DNA of 64,000 nt from Candidatus Thiodiazotropha sp. (ex Myrtea sp. 'scaly one' KF741663) (GCA_025655555.1 JAHXIQ010000002.1:1-64000); one strand, 5' to 3'; shown: positions 8,491 to 17,060, counted from the stretch's first letter. The notes: generated from the letters alone by a model not told the origin. Numbers and translations: made by a program.

Positions 8491-8880
8491 ATGAGACTTG
8501 AATACCAAGACACCCGAAATTCGCCCGGCGCATTGGAAGCTACCCGCACAATGGATGTGGCAGGGAAACTGATTGAACTCGACCCCAAAGGCTATCTTTT
8601 AAATCTATCCGACTGGAGTCCTGCTGTCGCTGAGCAGATGGCTGAAGAGGATAGCGTGGCACTGACCGATGATCACTGGCTACTGATCAGCTTTCTGCAT
8701 CGCTTTTACAAGGAGTACGAGATCGCACCTGAGATTCCGATCCTCTCCCGTAATCTCTGCAAAGATCAACATGACTGCCGTTGGACTAAGCGTTACATAG
8801 AGAAGATTTTCCCCAACGGTGCAAAATCGGCTTGCCGTTACGCCGGCCTGCCAGCCCCAGTTGGTAGAAGCTGCCTGTAG
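8491..8880 (+). CDS. DsrC/TusE-family sulfur-relay protein, variant
   Basis: A 129-residue member of the DsrC/TusE/DsvC family; members carry persulfide or trisulfide sulfur on C-terminal cysteines in sulfur oxidation, sulfite reduction or tRNA thiolation. The core matches well (GKLIELDPKGYLLNLSDW, then DDHWLLISFLHRFY). Differences from canonical DsrC are visible: about 20 extra N-terminal residues, an additional Cys pair (90 and 96), and a C-terminal arm in which Cys115 and penultimate Cys128 are separated by 12 instead of the usual 10 residues (CRYAGLPAPVGRSCL). The start ATG has a strong AGGAG seven bases upstream, so the extension is real. It stands alone, away from any dsr genes in this window, behind an FNR-like box and before a terminator. 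I do not give a gene symbol because family paralogues differ in role. Confidence 0.87.
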   Translation: MRLEYQDTRNSPGALEATRTMDVAGKLIELDPKGYLLNLSDWSPAVAEQMAEEDSVALTDDHWLLISFLHRFYKEYEIAPEIPILSRNLCKDQHDCRWTKRYIEKIFPNGAKSACRYAGLPAPVGRSCL

Positions 8881-8891
8881 AACTATTTCCA

Positions 8892-8929
8892 GGGTTAGCT
8901 CAGCGCAGCATCCGTTCTAACCCCTTTTT
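8892..8929 (+). terminator. Rho-independent terminator after the dsrC-like gene
   Basis: Stem GGGTTAG (8892-8898) pairs with CTAACCC (8917-8923) and is followed by a run of five T. It begins 12 bases after the stop codon, supporting a single-gene transcript. Confidence 0.6.
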
Positions 8930-9063
8930 CCCCAACCTTCATAATTTCTCTTGGCCCGCACTGGCCTGTAAAGCTTCCAGCGAGTTCACTTCGCTTGACG
9001 AAGCCAGTACAGTCAGATTTCGCGTATTATGCGCTTGTCGAAATTCAGAAACCTACCGTAGCC

Positions 9064-9567
9064 ATGATAAGAAGACTGCCAGTAATTTTGCTCCTTACCC
9101 TGTTCAGCCAGACCCTACCAGCAGACCGGCTGGGGGAAGTCAGCACCAAATTCCGCATGCTCGGACCTAATGACAAGGTCGTCATCGAAGCCTTCGACGA
9201 TCCGGCAGTACCCGGCGTCACCTGTTATCTTAGCCGGGCCAAGACAGGGGGTATGTCAGGTGCAGTGGGGCTTGCTGAGGATACCTCGGATGCCTCCATC
9301 GCTTGCCGGCAGACAGGGGCTGTCACGTTGAGCCCCGATATCAAAAACAATTCCCGCGACGGTGAAGAGGTCTTCAAACAGCGTACCTCCATACTCTTTA
9401 AGACCATGCAAGTGGTACGTTTCTATGACGCAGGGCGGAACACCCTCATCTATTTGACATATAGCGATAAACTGGTAGATGGCTCACCCAAAAACAGCAT
9501 CACAGCCGTCCCGCTATATCAACCGGCGCCGGTGGTGCCTGCTGCAAGCGTTCCAGCAACACAATGA
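9064..9567 (+). CDS. creA: CreA family periplasmic protein
   Basis: A 167-residue exported protein very close to E. coli CreA: the conserved runs [60 protein letters not shown] and [14 protein letters not shown] are all present. Two cysteines (in VTCYL and IACRQ) can form a disulfide in the periplasm. The molecular function of CreA is not established. The frame opens upstream from a TTG at 8995, but the ATG at 9064 starts a proper signal peptide ([20 protein letters not shown]) and is chosen. The stop overlaps the next gene by ATGA, so the two are coupled. The C-terminus carries an extra Pro/Ala/Val-rich tail. Confidence 0.92.
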   Translation: MIRRLPVILLLTLFSQTLPADRLGEVSTKFRMLGPNDKVVIEAFDDPAVPGVTCYLSRAKTGGMSGAVGLAEDTSDASIACRQTGAVTLSPDIKNNSRDGEEVFKQRTSILFKTMQVVRFYDAGRNTLIYLTYSDKLVDGSPKNSITAVPLYQPAPVVPAASVPATQ

Positions 9568-10193
9568 GCCAGCGCCTGCATACCGGCCGATTGGTACTGA
9601 CGCCGAAAGATCCCAGCTACCTGCCCAACGATCTTGCCGCCATTCTTGAGAAGCTCCAATCCATCGGACTCATCAATGGCGAAGTCCCTGGAGAAGCATC
9701 TCGATATTTGCCGGGTGATCGGTTCATGCAGCTGGTGACCTTTATGGGATGCTCCCCTTCGATTCAACTCGAACCCAGTGAGGCAGATGAACCCTACTGT
9801 TATCTGACCATTGCTGGCCCTTATGAGAGCCCCCGCTTGATATATGGCAAAAACACCACACCACCCCGTTGTGAGTCCTGCCGCAAACGTATAACGGATT
9901 GGCGGACAGCCATCAAAACCTGGCGCAATTCAATGCCGAGCTGTCTTGCCACCTGTCCACATTGCGGACATCAACAGAACCCCACCAGTTACGATTGGCG
10001 TCAATCCGCAGGCAGCGGACGCCTGTTTCTCCTCATCGAACATATTTTCCCACAGGAGGCCATCCCTGCGCCGGCACTCATAGACCAGCTCTGCAAGGCA
10101 ACTGACGACCAACCCTGGCACTATTTTTATCAACAGGAGGATTGCCAAATGTTTCCCTCAAGTGAGACTGAGTCAGAAAATATGAATACCTGA
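9564..10193 (+). CDS. Unknown protein with a four-cysteine zinc ribbon
   Basis: A 209-residue soluble protein that I do not recognise. It has no signal peptide or TM segment. Two CxxC motifs in the middle (RCESCRK near residue 100 and TCPHCGH near 134) are spaced as in a zinc ribbon. The N-terminal part (residues 1-90) contains [16 protein letters not shown], followed by a [13 protein letters not shown] segment; the C-terminal part has [16 protein letters not shown] and an aromatic QPWHYFY stretch. Its start ATG overlaps the creA stop by four bases, which argues for co-translation with creA. It converges on the diguanylate cyclase gene. Confidence 0.75.
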   Translation: MSQRLHTGRLVLTPKDPSYLPNDLAAILEKLQSIGLINGEVPGEASRYLPGDRFMQLVTFMGCSPSIQLEPSEADEPYCYLTIAGPYESPRLIYGKNTTPPRCESCRKRITDWRTAIKTWRNSMPSCLATCPHCGHQQNPTSYDWRQSAGSGRLFLLIEHIFPQEAIPAPALIDQLCKATDDQPWHYFYQQEDCQMFPSSETESENMNT

Positions 10194-10225
10194 CATGGCG
10201 GCTACCCCTGGCAGGGTAAGTCAGG
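10189..10225. terminator. Nested hairpin between converging genes
   Basis: CCTGAC (10189-10194) pairs with GTCAGG (10220-10225), and inside them TACCC (10203-10207) pairs with GGGTA (10214-10218). The structure lies between two genes ending toward each other and may stop both transcripts, but no T-run follows on either strand. Confidence 0.35.
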
Positions 10226-10227
10226 AC

Positions 10228-11787
10228 TTAGAGGGCAGCAGCCATCTCACTCAGATGGCTTCTGTTTTTACCCGCCTTCTTTGCTGCATAAAGCGCCTTG
10301 TCTGCACGCGAGAATACCTTATCCACAGTATCTTCCGATTGAAAGCAGGCGATACCACAGGAGATGGTCACACGTACCGGCTTGCCGGCAGAGTGAAACC
10401 CGTTGTCTTCCACGGACTTTCTCATCTCTTCTGCAACACTTAACGCCTTTTCTCCTTCAGCACCACAGAGCAGACAGACAAACTCTTCGCCTCCGAAGCG
10501 GGCAATAAAATCGGTTTCCCTTAGTCGGGCACTGAGACTCTGCGCAATCACCCGTAGCGCCTTGTCACCCGCCTGATGACCAAAACGGTCATTGATGGAC
10601 TTGAAATCGTCAACATCCCACACCAGCATCGAGAGCGGCTCTTTAAACCGTTTCCAGCGAGCGTACTCCTGTTCCATCCGCTCCTCATAGGCCAGGCGGT
10701 TAGGCAGTCCCGTCACAGTATCCTGCAGTGCCAGATGGTGTGCCTCCAGCATGCGCGAACGCAGATCGTAGGACTCTTTCTCAAGCTTCTCCAAGCGATC
10801 ACGCAAAGCAGCCTCGCTTTCATCCGCCTGTTTATGCCACTCGAGTTCCTCCTGCAGATATTCGTCAATGCTCCCTTTGATCAGGCTCAGACGTTCAGTG
10901 ATAGCACCTTTCAGTTGATGCAGATCGGTAGCCTGCTCAACCTTATCCCCAAGATCACCGACATGATCATTGACTTGCTCACTCAGATTTCGGCCATGCT
11001 CAACCAGCACGTCACGACCATCGTGAGCCGTCTGTAAATGGAAGCCCAAGTTCTGCAACTGCTGGGTAAGCTCGTCAAGAAAACTCTCAGCTTCTTTGAT
11101 CTCCGATTGGATCTCATCATAAGACTTCGCAGAGAGTTCCAGCAGCTCCCGTAAAACAGACGTCCAGGCATCTTTTGGCGCATCACCACTCAACTGCTGC
11201 TTAAAACCATTGACCCGCTCTTCCCAATGACCAGGCCATGTTGCCTGTTCCAGCAGATTCAAAAGAATGTCATTCGGCTTCAGGGCGCCATTGCCCTCAG
11301 CACGCCCTCCACCCAACAATCTATCGAACAAGCCGCTCTTCTTCTCTCTGGGCAGTCCATGGCCCAACAGGTCGAGGAGATGCGTGAACTTATCTGGACC
11401 GAAGGAGACCGGATCCTCACCCAGTGACTGCAACAGCCTCTCGGCCTCATTGAGCTCCTTCTTCGAAAGTTTGAGTGGCGATAAAAGATGAAGGTACTCA
11501 TCCCGCGCTGCTTTATCGGCGGCATCGGGCGTCGCATCGGCAAAATGTAGCAGGTCATCAGAGAGGGCATTGAGCCGATCTTTCAGACGATGGTCAACGC
11601 CATTTCGAATGGCATCGCGAACACCCTTGAGATGGGGATCGAGACGATTATCAAAACCACCGGCCGCAAGGGTCAAGCGAACGATGGTCCGACTGAGAAG
11701 TTCTTCCAGCTCCCTGCCGGCCGCCTCTTCACTCTCGTGCTTTTGCAGCAGGTCATCGTATAGGTGTTTCCAGTCTTTATCGTTCAT
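10228..11787 (-). CDS. Diguanylate cyclase with long coiled-coil N-terminal region
   Basis: A 519-residue cytosolic GGDEF protein that should make cyclic di-GMP from two GTP. The GGDEF domain occupies about residues 350-510, with GGEEF at 432-436 and an intact inhibitory I-site (RETD) five residues before it. KSINDRFGHQAGDKALR is the substrate-binding stretch. The N-terminal 340 residues carry no TM segment and are rich in charged, heptad-like sequence, ending in a coiled coil just before ARWKRFKEPLSMLVWDVDD; they probably control dimerisation or bind a partner. No sensory domain is recognisable. It seems to be monocistronic. Confidence 0.88.
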   Translation of the reverse strand: MNDKDWKHLYDDLLQKHESEEAAGRELEELLSRTIVRLTLAAGGFDNRLDPHLKGVRDAIRNGVDHRLKDRLNALSDDLLHFADATPDAADKAARDEYLHLLSPLKLSKKELNEAERLLQSLGEDPVSFGPDKFTHLLDLLGHGLPREKKSGLFDRLLGGGRAEGNGALKPNDILLNLLEQATWPGHWEERVNGFKQQLSGDAPKDAWTSVLRELLELSAKSYDEIQSEIKEAESFLDELTQQLQNLGFHLQTAHDGRDVLVEHGRNLSEQVNDHVGDLGDKVEQATDLHQLKGAITERLSLIKGSIDEYLQEELEWHKQADESEAALRDRLEKLEKESYDLRSRMLEAHHLALQDTVTGLPNRLAYEERMEQEYARWKRFKEPLSMLVWDVDDFKSINDRFGHQAGDKALRVIAQSLSARLRETDFIARFGGEEFVCLLCGAEGEKALSVAEEMRKSVEDNGFHSAGKPVRVTISCGIACFQSEDTVDKVFSRADKALYAAKKAGKNRSHLSEMAAAL

Positions 11788-11869
11788 TGTTTACTAGCGT
11801 TGATCTACCCATGATACAAACAGCCAAGCACAATTCCCTTCACCCCCCTCCTAGCAATAGCTTGATTTT

Positions 11870-12673
11870 TCAAGCAGCAGCTGGAAAAACCACATCTTTT
11901 GGTAGCTCAATCTCCAGGCTGATCGGTAAATGATCGGAGTGTGCGTAGTTCAGCACCTCTGACTTGGCCACCTTAAGACTCGGTGACGCCAGAATATGGT
12001 CAAGCTTGCGGCTCGGCCGCCAGCTGGGGAATGTCATCATGTCGCACTGGGCACCCTGTAAATTGGTGCGCTCGATCAGATAACGAAACTCATGCGAGCT
12101 GCAGCCGCAGTTGAAATCCCCCATCAACACCAGATGGGAGTAGTGGGATACCAGATCACTGACATAGGAGAGCTGCCTGAGACGCGCGCGACGGCCCAGG
12201 GCCAGATGCATCATACAGATGCCAAGAGGCTTCTCGCTGGTCTGAAACTCCATCAGTACGGCGCCCCGACCCGGCAGGCCAGGTAAACGGTGCTCTGTGA
12301 CCATACTCGGCTGTACCCGGCTCAACACGCCGTTGCTGTGTTGCGCCAGTTTACCCAGCTTACGATTGACCTGGCGGTACCAATAGGGGAACCCTGCACG
12401 CTTGGCAAGATAGGCTGTCTGATCGACGAAACCACTGCGAAAACTACCGGAATCCACTTCCTGAAGGCCGACCACATCATAGTCTTTGAGTAAATGTGCG
12501 ATATGGTCCAGCGTGTCGCGCTGCTCCCTGTGCGGCAGCATCTGTTTCCAGCTATGGGTGACATACTCGCGATAACGGCGGGTATCCGCACCGGCCTGAA
12601 TGTTATAGCTCAGGAGTCGCAGCCGATGTGTACCATCAAGGTAGGACTGATTTTGGCAGAATTGGGTCGTCAT
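11870..12673 (-). CDS. Endonuclease/exonuclease/phosphatase (EEP) family protein
   Basis: A 267-residue metal-dependent phosphodiesterase or phosphatase of the EEP fold, which covers AP endonucleases, DNase I and sphingomyelinases. The hallmark motifs appear in order: LLSYNIQ near residue 21, LQEVD for the metal Glu, MGDFN for the Asp/Asn pair, and SDHLPISLEI with the catalytic Asp-His at the C-terminus. No signal peptide is present, so it is probably cytosolic. Its substrate cannot be told from the sequence. It lies downstream of cytochrome c4 on the same strand, separated by a terminator, and is likely transcribed on its own. Confidence 0.85.
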   Translation of the reverse strand: MTTQFCQNQSYLDGTHRLRLLSYNIQAGADTRRYREYVTHSWKQMLPHREQRDTLDHIAHLLKDYDVVGLQEVDSGSFRSGFVDQTAYLAKRAGFPYWYRQVNRKLGKLAQHSNGVLSRVQPSMVTEHRLPGLPGRGAVLMEFQTSEKPLGICMMHLALGRRARLRQLSYVSDLVSHYSHLVLMGDFNCGCSSHEFRYLIERTNLQGAQCDMMTFPSWRPSRKLDHILASPSLKVAKSEVLNYAHSDHLPISLEIELPKDVVFPAAA

Positions 12674-12890
12674 TTTTTTATCGATCTATTCTCTGTTGCC
12701 TCTCAAGTTTACGGCAATGTGGCCAGAAAACTTGAGCGCGACAGCACAAGTTTTTAACTTAAAGCCTCAGATCAATGCCGGCATGCTGCCCCATTTAATC
12801 TTCAATACCCACATAAATCATAGTCCGTGGTTAGCCAACCATCTGACTGAATTTGCACTGTTTCAGCTTCGCATCCCCTCCCTGAGCACA

Positions 12891-12916
12891 AAAAAAGGCG
12901 GCATTTAGCCGCCTTT
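12891..12916 (-). terminator. Rho-independent terminator of the cytochrome c4 gene
   Basis: Nine-base arms AAAGGCGGC and GCCGCCTTT around a five-base loop. On the minus strand the stem is followed by a run of T. It starts 26 bases past the cytochrome c4 stop. Confidence 0.9.
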
Positions 12917-12941
12917 CTCCATCTGGCTTAAGGTGTGAGTA

Positions 12942-13577
12942 TTATTTACTGAGACCCTGAATATACTGGGCTACAGCCGCAACCTCTTCATCAGTCATCC
13001 GCTCGACCACACCCTGCATCATTTTGTTCATATCATTGGTACGGGCGCCCGAGCGGAAATCCTTCAGTGCTTTCTCTGTATAGGCAGCATTTTGCCCGGC
13101 AAGCGCAGGAAATCCAGCCTCCGGAATACCGAAACCTGCCGGTCCATGACAAGCCATGCAGGCCGCCACACCAGTCTCCGCGTTACCTGCACGGTAGAGG
13201 GCTTCTCCCGCTGCCACTACATCGGCTGAAGCGGTACCCGTGGTTCTTGTCTGGCTGGAGAAATAGGCCGCCAGGTCAGCCATATCCTGCTCGGAGAGCG
13301 GCATCGCCATGGGAGCCATCAGCGGATCGTTACGCTTACTGACCTTAGGATCGGTACTCGTACTGGCCTTAAATGCCTTGAGCTGTTTTTCAATGTACCC
13401 CGGATGCTGACCGGCAATCTTGGGCCAGAGCGGATTGAGACCGCTATTACCATCAGCGGCGTGACAGCCCGCGCAAACAGCGGATTTAGTCTTCCCCTCG
13501 TCTGCGTTACCCGCAGCCTGGGCGCCAGTGACGGCGAATGTGAGGGCGATAGATGCAATTACGAGCCATTTATTCAT
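12942..13577 (-). CDS. Cytochrome c4, diheme periplasmic electron carrier
   Basis: A 211-residue exported dihaem cytochrome that passes electrons in the periplasm, usually from the bc1 complex or other donors to terminal oxidases such as cbb3. The signal peptide ends near GAQA. Two similar halves each hold a haem motif, CAGCH near residue 39 and CMACH in the second half, and Met ligands follow in each half (LMAPMAMPLSEQD and MNKMMQGV). The open frame starts at a TTG at 13583, but the ATG at 13577 has AGGA seven bases upstream. A strong terminator follows. It is not next to oxidase genes. Confidence 0.92.
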   Translation of the reverse strand: MNKWLVIASIALTFAVTGAQAAGNADEGKTKSAVCAGCHAADGNSGLNPLWPKIAGQHPGYIEKQLKAFKASTSTDPKVSKRNDPLMAPMAMPLSEQDMADLAAYFSSQTRTTGTASADVVAAGEALYRAGNAETGVAACMACHGPAGFGIPEAGFPALAGQNAAYTEKALKDFRSGARTNDMNKMMQGVVERMTDEEVAAVAQYIQGLSK

Positions 13578-13795
13578 GATCAATCCTGCTCTATATTTTT
13601 GCTGGATACTTGAAAAACAGGCCTCACAAAGATGCTGCCGCAGTAGCGCCGGCGCAGCCTGAAGACCCTGAAAAAGCTGCAGAACTATACCAGAAGTCTC
13701 TAATAAAGGTCAAAATAGCAAGATCTGAAAATTCAACCACTGTGGGTCGTCGCGGATTCAGTTAACATACCAAGCCGACAACCAAACATACCGCG

Positions 13796-14032
13796 ATGCA
13801 AGACGACCCAGACAGCACCATAGTCAAGACCTGCTACGCAGTCATCTACACACCCAGCCGCCGTCGCAAACGCTTTCCGGAGAACTGTGTCACTCCGGTA
13901 GAAAGTGCCGAGCTGGCGATAGCGCAGGCTGCAGAGAAGAATGACTCCCATCCCGCTAAAGTGATGGGGCCTTCCCGCTCCTCAGAGGGTTTCCGGCTCT
14001 ACTACCTGCTTGAATGGCTTGATGGCAGCTGA
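13796..14032 (+). CDS. Small protein of unknown function
   Basis: A 78-residue protein with no recognised domain. It contains two cysteines (CYAVIY and ENCVTP), a basic patch SRRRKRF, and a C-terminal FRLYYLLEWLD. Composition and codon use look protein-like, and the frame on the opposite strand is less convincing. Its 3' end overlaps the 3' end of the converging HIT-like gene by 31 bases, which is unusual and leaves no room for a terminator between them. Confidence 0.55.
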   Translation: MQDDPDSTIVKTCYAVIYTPSRRRKRFPENCVTPVESAELAIAQAAEKNDSHPAKVMGPSRSSEGFRLYYLLEWLDGS

Positions 14033-15081
14033 CAAGTTCTGCCCGGATTCATCACAGCGAGTTTACTCAGCTCGGTTCCCACTGCCTCATCATCCAGACT
14101 ATCGAAGTCTTTGTGCCGGAATGCCGTAAAACAACCGGCCAGTTCATACCAGGCCAAGCCATTGCTCCAGGTGGCATGAGAGAAATTCCCCTGTGGTTTA
14201 CGTGGCAGGCAGTAGAGACGACCCGGCAGGTAGATTAGATTGTAAGGGATCTGCTGGGCATGCAGCATCTCAAGCCGCTCCCAGGCCGCCTCATGTCCCG
14301 TGAAGGTCTCGCAGGCCAGCGGGTAGGCCCGATTCCCACCATTGTGCTGCCAGTGGTCTTCAGCAACCGGTAACGGCTGCTGACGAATAAAGGATTGAAA
14401 ATGAAGATGATTGACCGATGCCGAAGCACCAAAGCTATTGTAGCCGACCCCCCAGCCGGGCAACTGTTCAGTCAGGCGCTCACTCAATGACCAGATAAAC
14501 TCATGGTAGCGCCGACTCAGCAGCTGTGGATGCCTGGCTTCGCGATCGGGCACCAATAAACCATGCAGCGGCACGAAGGGGAATTTGTTATAGAGCAACT
14601 CCACCGAAACCCCCAATATCTCACCAGCCCAGAAGACCTCCTTGCGCAGGAAGGGCTTGTTAAAGTGAAATTCCTGCTCATTGAACGGCAGACTGATACC
14701 GGTCACTTCCTGCTCACTCATGCGAGCGGGACGAAAAGAGCGAATATGGTTGAACTGAAGCTCCCAATCCTGCAGACGGCGGAACTCCGTGGTATGCAAC
14801 CCCTCGAATCCGATAGCCATGAGTTTGAGAAAGACCATCTGGTCGTCGGTGGAGCCACCCATACCGAAACCATGGAGCAGCGCATCACGGCAGCGATCAG
14901 CCAGTAGATTAAAACTCTCCCGGAGCACCGGACGCAATGACGCATAAATCTGCTCATCAAAGATGGCATTGGCATGCGTCAGGATATGGCTTCCCAGGTC
15001 GGGATCCCGCAGAAGACCGGACAATCCGTTGAGAAAGGCGGCCCGAAACTGGTCCGGTGAATGAAACGGGCGATCGAACAT
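14002..15081 (-). CDS. HIT/GalT-superfamily nucleotidyltransferase-like protein
   Basis: A 359-residue cytosolic protein with a HLHFQ motif near residue 217, the H-x-H-x-Q signature shared by galactose-1-phosphate uridylyltransferase, GDP-L-galactose phosphorylase and Ap4A phosphorylases. Before it lies an N/K-rich strand with FPFVPLHGLLVPD, matching the usual strand order of that fold. The first 110 residues, rich in helices and including MGGSTDDQMVFLKL, are not recognisable. The enzyme would transfer a nucleotidyl group through a His intermediate; substrate and pathway are unknown. It stands alone, and its 3' end overlaps the small gene on the other strand. Confidence 0.65.
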   Translation of the reverse strand: MFDRPFHSPDQFRAAFLNGLSGLLRDPDLGSHILTHANAIFDEQIYASLRPVLRESFNLLADRCRDALLHGFGMGGSTDDQMVFLKLMAIGFEGLHTTEFRRLQDWELQFNHIRSFRPARMSEQEVTGISLPFNEQEFHFNKPFLRKEVFWAGEILGVSVELLYNKFPFVPLHGLLVPDREARHPQLLSRRYHEFIWSLSERLTEQLPGWGVGYNSFGASASVNHLHFQSFIRQQPLPVAEDHWQHNGGNRAYPLACETFTGHEAAWERLEMLHAQQIPYNLIYLPGRLYCLPRKPQGNFSHATWSNGLAWYELAGCFTAFRHKDFDSLDDEAVGTELSKLAVMNPGRTCQLPSSHSSR

Positions 15082-15216
15082 GAGATAGGGTGACCTGTCT
15101 GACCTTACGGGCAGATGAGTCTACCTCAGTTTTGTCTCTGTTTTGAGAGTGGCGTTTGCCTGACCGTGACAGCTCGACACATCTGCCAGGCTGTCACAGT
15201 CCTAGCATAAATGGGA

Positions 15217-15708
15217 TCAGTGACCCATATGGTTATGATCCATCTTCATTTTTTTCATCTTCATCTGCAGCTTGCGTATGGGCGCATCGACAGTGACTTC
15301 TGAGCCATCTTCGAACTGCAGTGTCAGTGAAACATCCTCTCCCGGCATCAGCTTCTGCTTCAGACCGATCAGCATGACATGCAGGCCACCCGGCTTAAGA
15401 CTCACGCTTTCGCCCGCAGGGAGATCGATTTTCTCAACCTGGCGCATCCGCATCATTCCGTCCTCCATGGTGTGAGTATGCAACTCAACCACTTCTGCAG
15501 CAGGACTGCTGCCACCAACCAATGCATGATCAGCACTACCTGTATTCTTTACCGTCATGAAAGAGGCGGAATTGGGTTGTCCCGGCGGAACAGCCCTGAC
15601 ATAGGCGTCAGCGACAGAGACCCCATCGGCTGCTGACTGCGCCAAAGCCACGCCACTCAGGCTCATCAAACAGAACGCCATCAGGCAGTAAATGTAGTGC
15701 GTTTTCAT
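15217..15708 (-). CDS. Copper chaperone PCu(A)C family protein
   Basis: A 163-residue periplasmic protein that binds Cu(I) and delivers it to cytochrome oxidase assembly. After a signal peptide ending in ALAQS, the PCu(A)C domain (DUF461) carries its Met/His copper site: HTHTMEDGMMRM, then about 20 residues later HVMLIG. The C-terminal tail is Met/Lys/His-rich (MKMDHNHMGH) and gives a second copper-binding segment, as in several proteobacterial homologues. The frame begins upstream with TTG at 15723, which overlaps the Shine-Dalgarno GAGGAAG; the ATG at 15708 is properly spaced. No oxidase or SCO gene is adjacent. Confidence 0.9.
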   Translation of the reverse strand: MKTHYIYCLMAFCLMSLSGVALAQSAADGVSVADAYVRAVPPGQPNSASFMTVKNTGSADHALVGGSSPAAEVVELHTHTMEDGMMRMRQVEKIDLPAGESVSLKPGGLHVMLIGLKQKLMPGEDVSLTLQFEDGSEVTVDAPIRKLQMKMKKMKMDHNHMGH

Positions 15709-15818
15709 ACAGATCTTCCTCAATTGACTTCAAGTTTATGCAACCCTCCTGCTAACCAGGAAACTTGCTGTTAAATAATGACCGCATTCAGCGGAAAAAA
15801 ATTCATGCCTAGTCCGCT

Positions 15819-15888
15819 CTAGTGGGCCATGCTGCTGAGGCTTGTGGGTCCAGCTGATCGTTACCTTATTTACCGCATGGCCCACTAG
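15819..15888. repeat. 14-bp inverted repeat with 42-base spacer
   Basis: CTAGTGGGCCATGC at 15819-15832 is exactly reverse-complementary to 15875-15888. The arms contain TGGGCCA/TGGCCCA, similar to the GTGGGCC core of the REP-like unit in the acnD-prpF gap. No duplicated target was recognised. Confidence 0.55.
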
Positions 15889-16095
15889 GACCGTTCAGAC
15901 GCTGAAGAATGGCACCAACAGTGCATGATTGGCAATCAATAATCGGGACTTATCTTTATTTTTCCTATCGTTATCGCCAAATCACACAGTCAGTCATGGC
16001 ATTTGGCCCAGTCCAGTGTCATAACATCATCAAATCAAGACGCTAAAAATATCCATATCAATCCCATAGTCAATAACTACAGGGTGACACAAACA

Positions 16096-16123
16096 AAAAC
16101 GCCTGCCGGATGGCAGGCGTTTT
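16096..16123 (-). terminator. Rho-independent terminator of the small cytochrome c gene
   Basis: Twelve-base arms AAAACGCCTGCC and GGCAGGCGTTTT around a GGAT loop, with a T-rich stretch beyond on the minus strand. It starts 22 bases past the stop codon. Confidence 0.92.
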
Positions 16124-16144
16124 CAAGACCTTTCAGGGATTCGA

Positions 16145-16465
16145 TCAGAGGGTCAGAATCCAAGCAACGATAGCCTTGATGTCTTCATCGCTGACATGTG
16201 CGTTAGGCGGCATGGGAACCGGACCCCAAGTGTCCTTGCCACCAGCTTTCACTTTAGCGGACAACATATCAACGGCGCCATCCTGACCCTTATATTTTGC
16301 GGCAACCTCTTTATAAGCCGGGCCGACTACCTTGGTATCAAGCTGATGGCAGGCCATGCAACCACGCTGGGTCGCCAGCGCCTGGTCAGCAGACGCACTA
16401 GTCACAGCGCCAAGGGACAGGATTGCTGTGCTGGCAGCCAGCACGAATACTTTCATCTTTTTCAT
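16145..16465 (-). CDS. Small class I cytochrome c (c5/c551-like)
   Basis: A 106-residue exported monohaem cytochrome, a soluble periplasmic electron carrier. The signal peptide runs to about SASA. The haem motif is CMACH near residue 36, followed by VVGPAYKEVAAKY; the axial Met is in PMPPN, as in cytochromes c551 and c5. The start ATG has GAGGAA ten bases upstream, and a strong terminator follows. Its donor and acceptor cannot be read here; such carriers often serve cbb3 oxidase, nitrite reductase or sulfur oxidation, which fits the rest of the window. Confidence 0.92.
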   Translation of the reverse strand: MKKMKVFVLAASTAILSLGAVTSASADQALATQRGCMACHQLDTKVVGPAYKEVAAKYKGQDGAVDMLSAKVKAGGKDTWGPVPMPPNAHVSDEDIKAIVAWILTL

Positions 16466-16595
16466 CAGGAACTTTCCTCTAAATTTATCAGCTGAATAAA
16501 CTGTTGTACCTGCAGGGATGAGTTAGGCCCGTCCCATGTTAGGCGGCGATTGTAAAGTAATTGGCATCGATTTGCCTATCAAAGACATTTATCAA

Positions 16596-17060
16596 TCACA
16601 CAAATTTACAATATACCGCCGCCTGGCCACCCAAATCAGCATACTGCAGTGCTTGAAAATAATCACAGTCAGGTTTGACCGCAGAAAAAAACAGATGACT
16701 CCCGCAATCACAATCTGATGCACCAAACCTGTGCACAGGTGAGCTCAGCCCCATGCCCGACGCCAAACAACCGGCCCAATGGTGCTCGCGGTGGACCAGG
16801 TCGTGGGTAAACCAGATCTCACGCAACGCCAAGGCAGCACGCAAATAGTCGATATGCCAATGTGGGCGCACACTGATCCGGCAGTGATGGTTACAACGAG
16901 CAGCTACCCCACCCGGACCGAAGGCGCTTCCCACATAGAGGTACCACCCAGGTAAAAACGGAAATTCCCCTAATTTTCCTATGCGTATACGCTGCTGCTG
17001 TTTGCAACGTAAAAGCAGGATATAGGTACCCGGCGAATTGCCAGGCTCGATCTTTGGCAA
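16596..17060 (-). CDS. DUF123 / GIY-YIG-like domain protein
   Basis: A 154-residue protein of the DUF123 family, distantly related to GIY-YIG nucleases and sometimes fused to endonuclease III. Family marks are GTYILLLRC at the N-terminus, WYLYVGSAFGPGGVAARCNHH, HWHIDYLRA, and FGASDCDCGSHLFF near the end. Activity is unproven for the family. The only upstream start is TTG, five bases past the stop of the YqhA-type gene, which suggests translational coupling. The C-terminus (residues 130-154) is less conserved and extends past the usual end. Confidence 0.78.
   Translation of the reverse strand: MPKIEPGNSPGTYILLLRCKQQQRIRIGKLGEFPFLPGWYLYVGSAFGPGGVAARCNHHCRISVRPHWHIDYLRAALALREIWFTHDLVHREHHWAGCLASGMGLSSPVHRFGASDCDCGSHLFFSAVKPDCDYFQALQYADLGGQAAVYCKFV

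Larger units (their letters stand above)
15724..16144. other. 421-bp intergenic region with an inverted repeat and a terminator
   Basis: The region lies between two leftward genes. It holds the promoter of the copper-chaperone gene, the inverted repeat at 15819-15888, and the terminator of the upstream cytochrome gene at 16096-16123. I found no supported coding sequence in it. Confidence 0.5.

Noticed and set aside
12696-12908. 70-codon plus-strand frame between the EEP and cytochrome c4 genes
   Set aside because: No ribosome binding site, no recognisable sequence, and it runs into the cytochrome c4 terminator.
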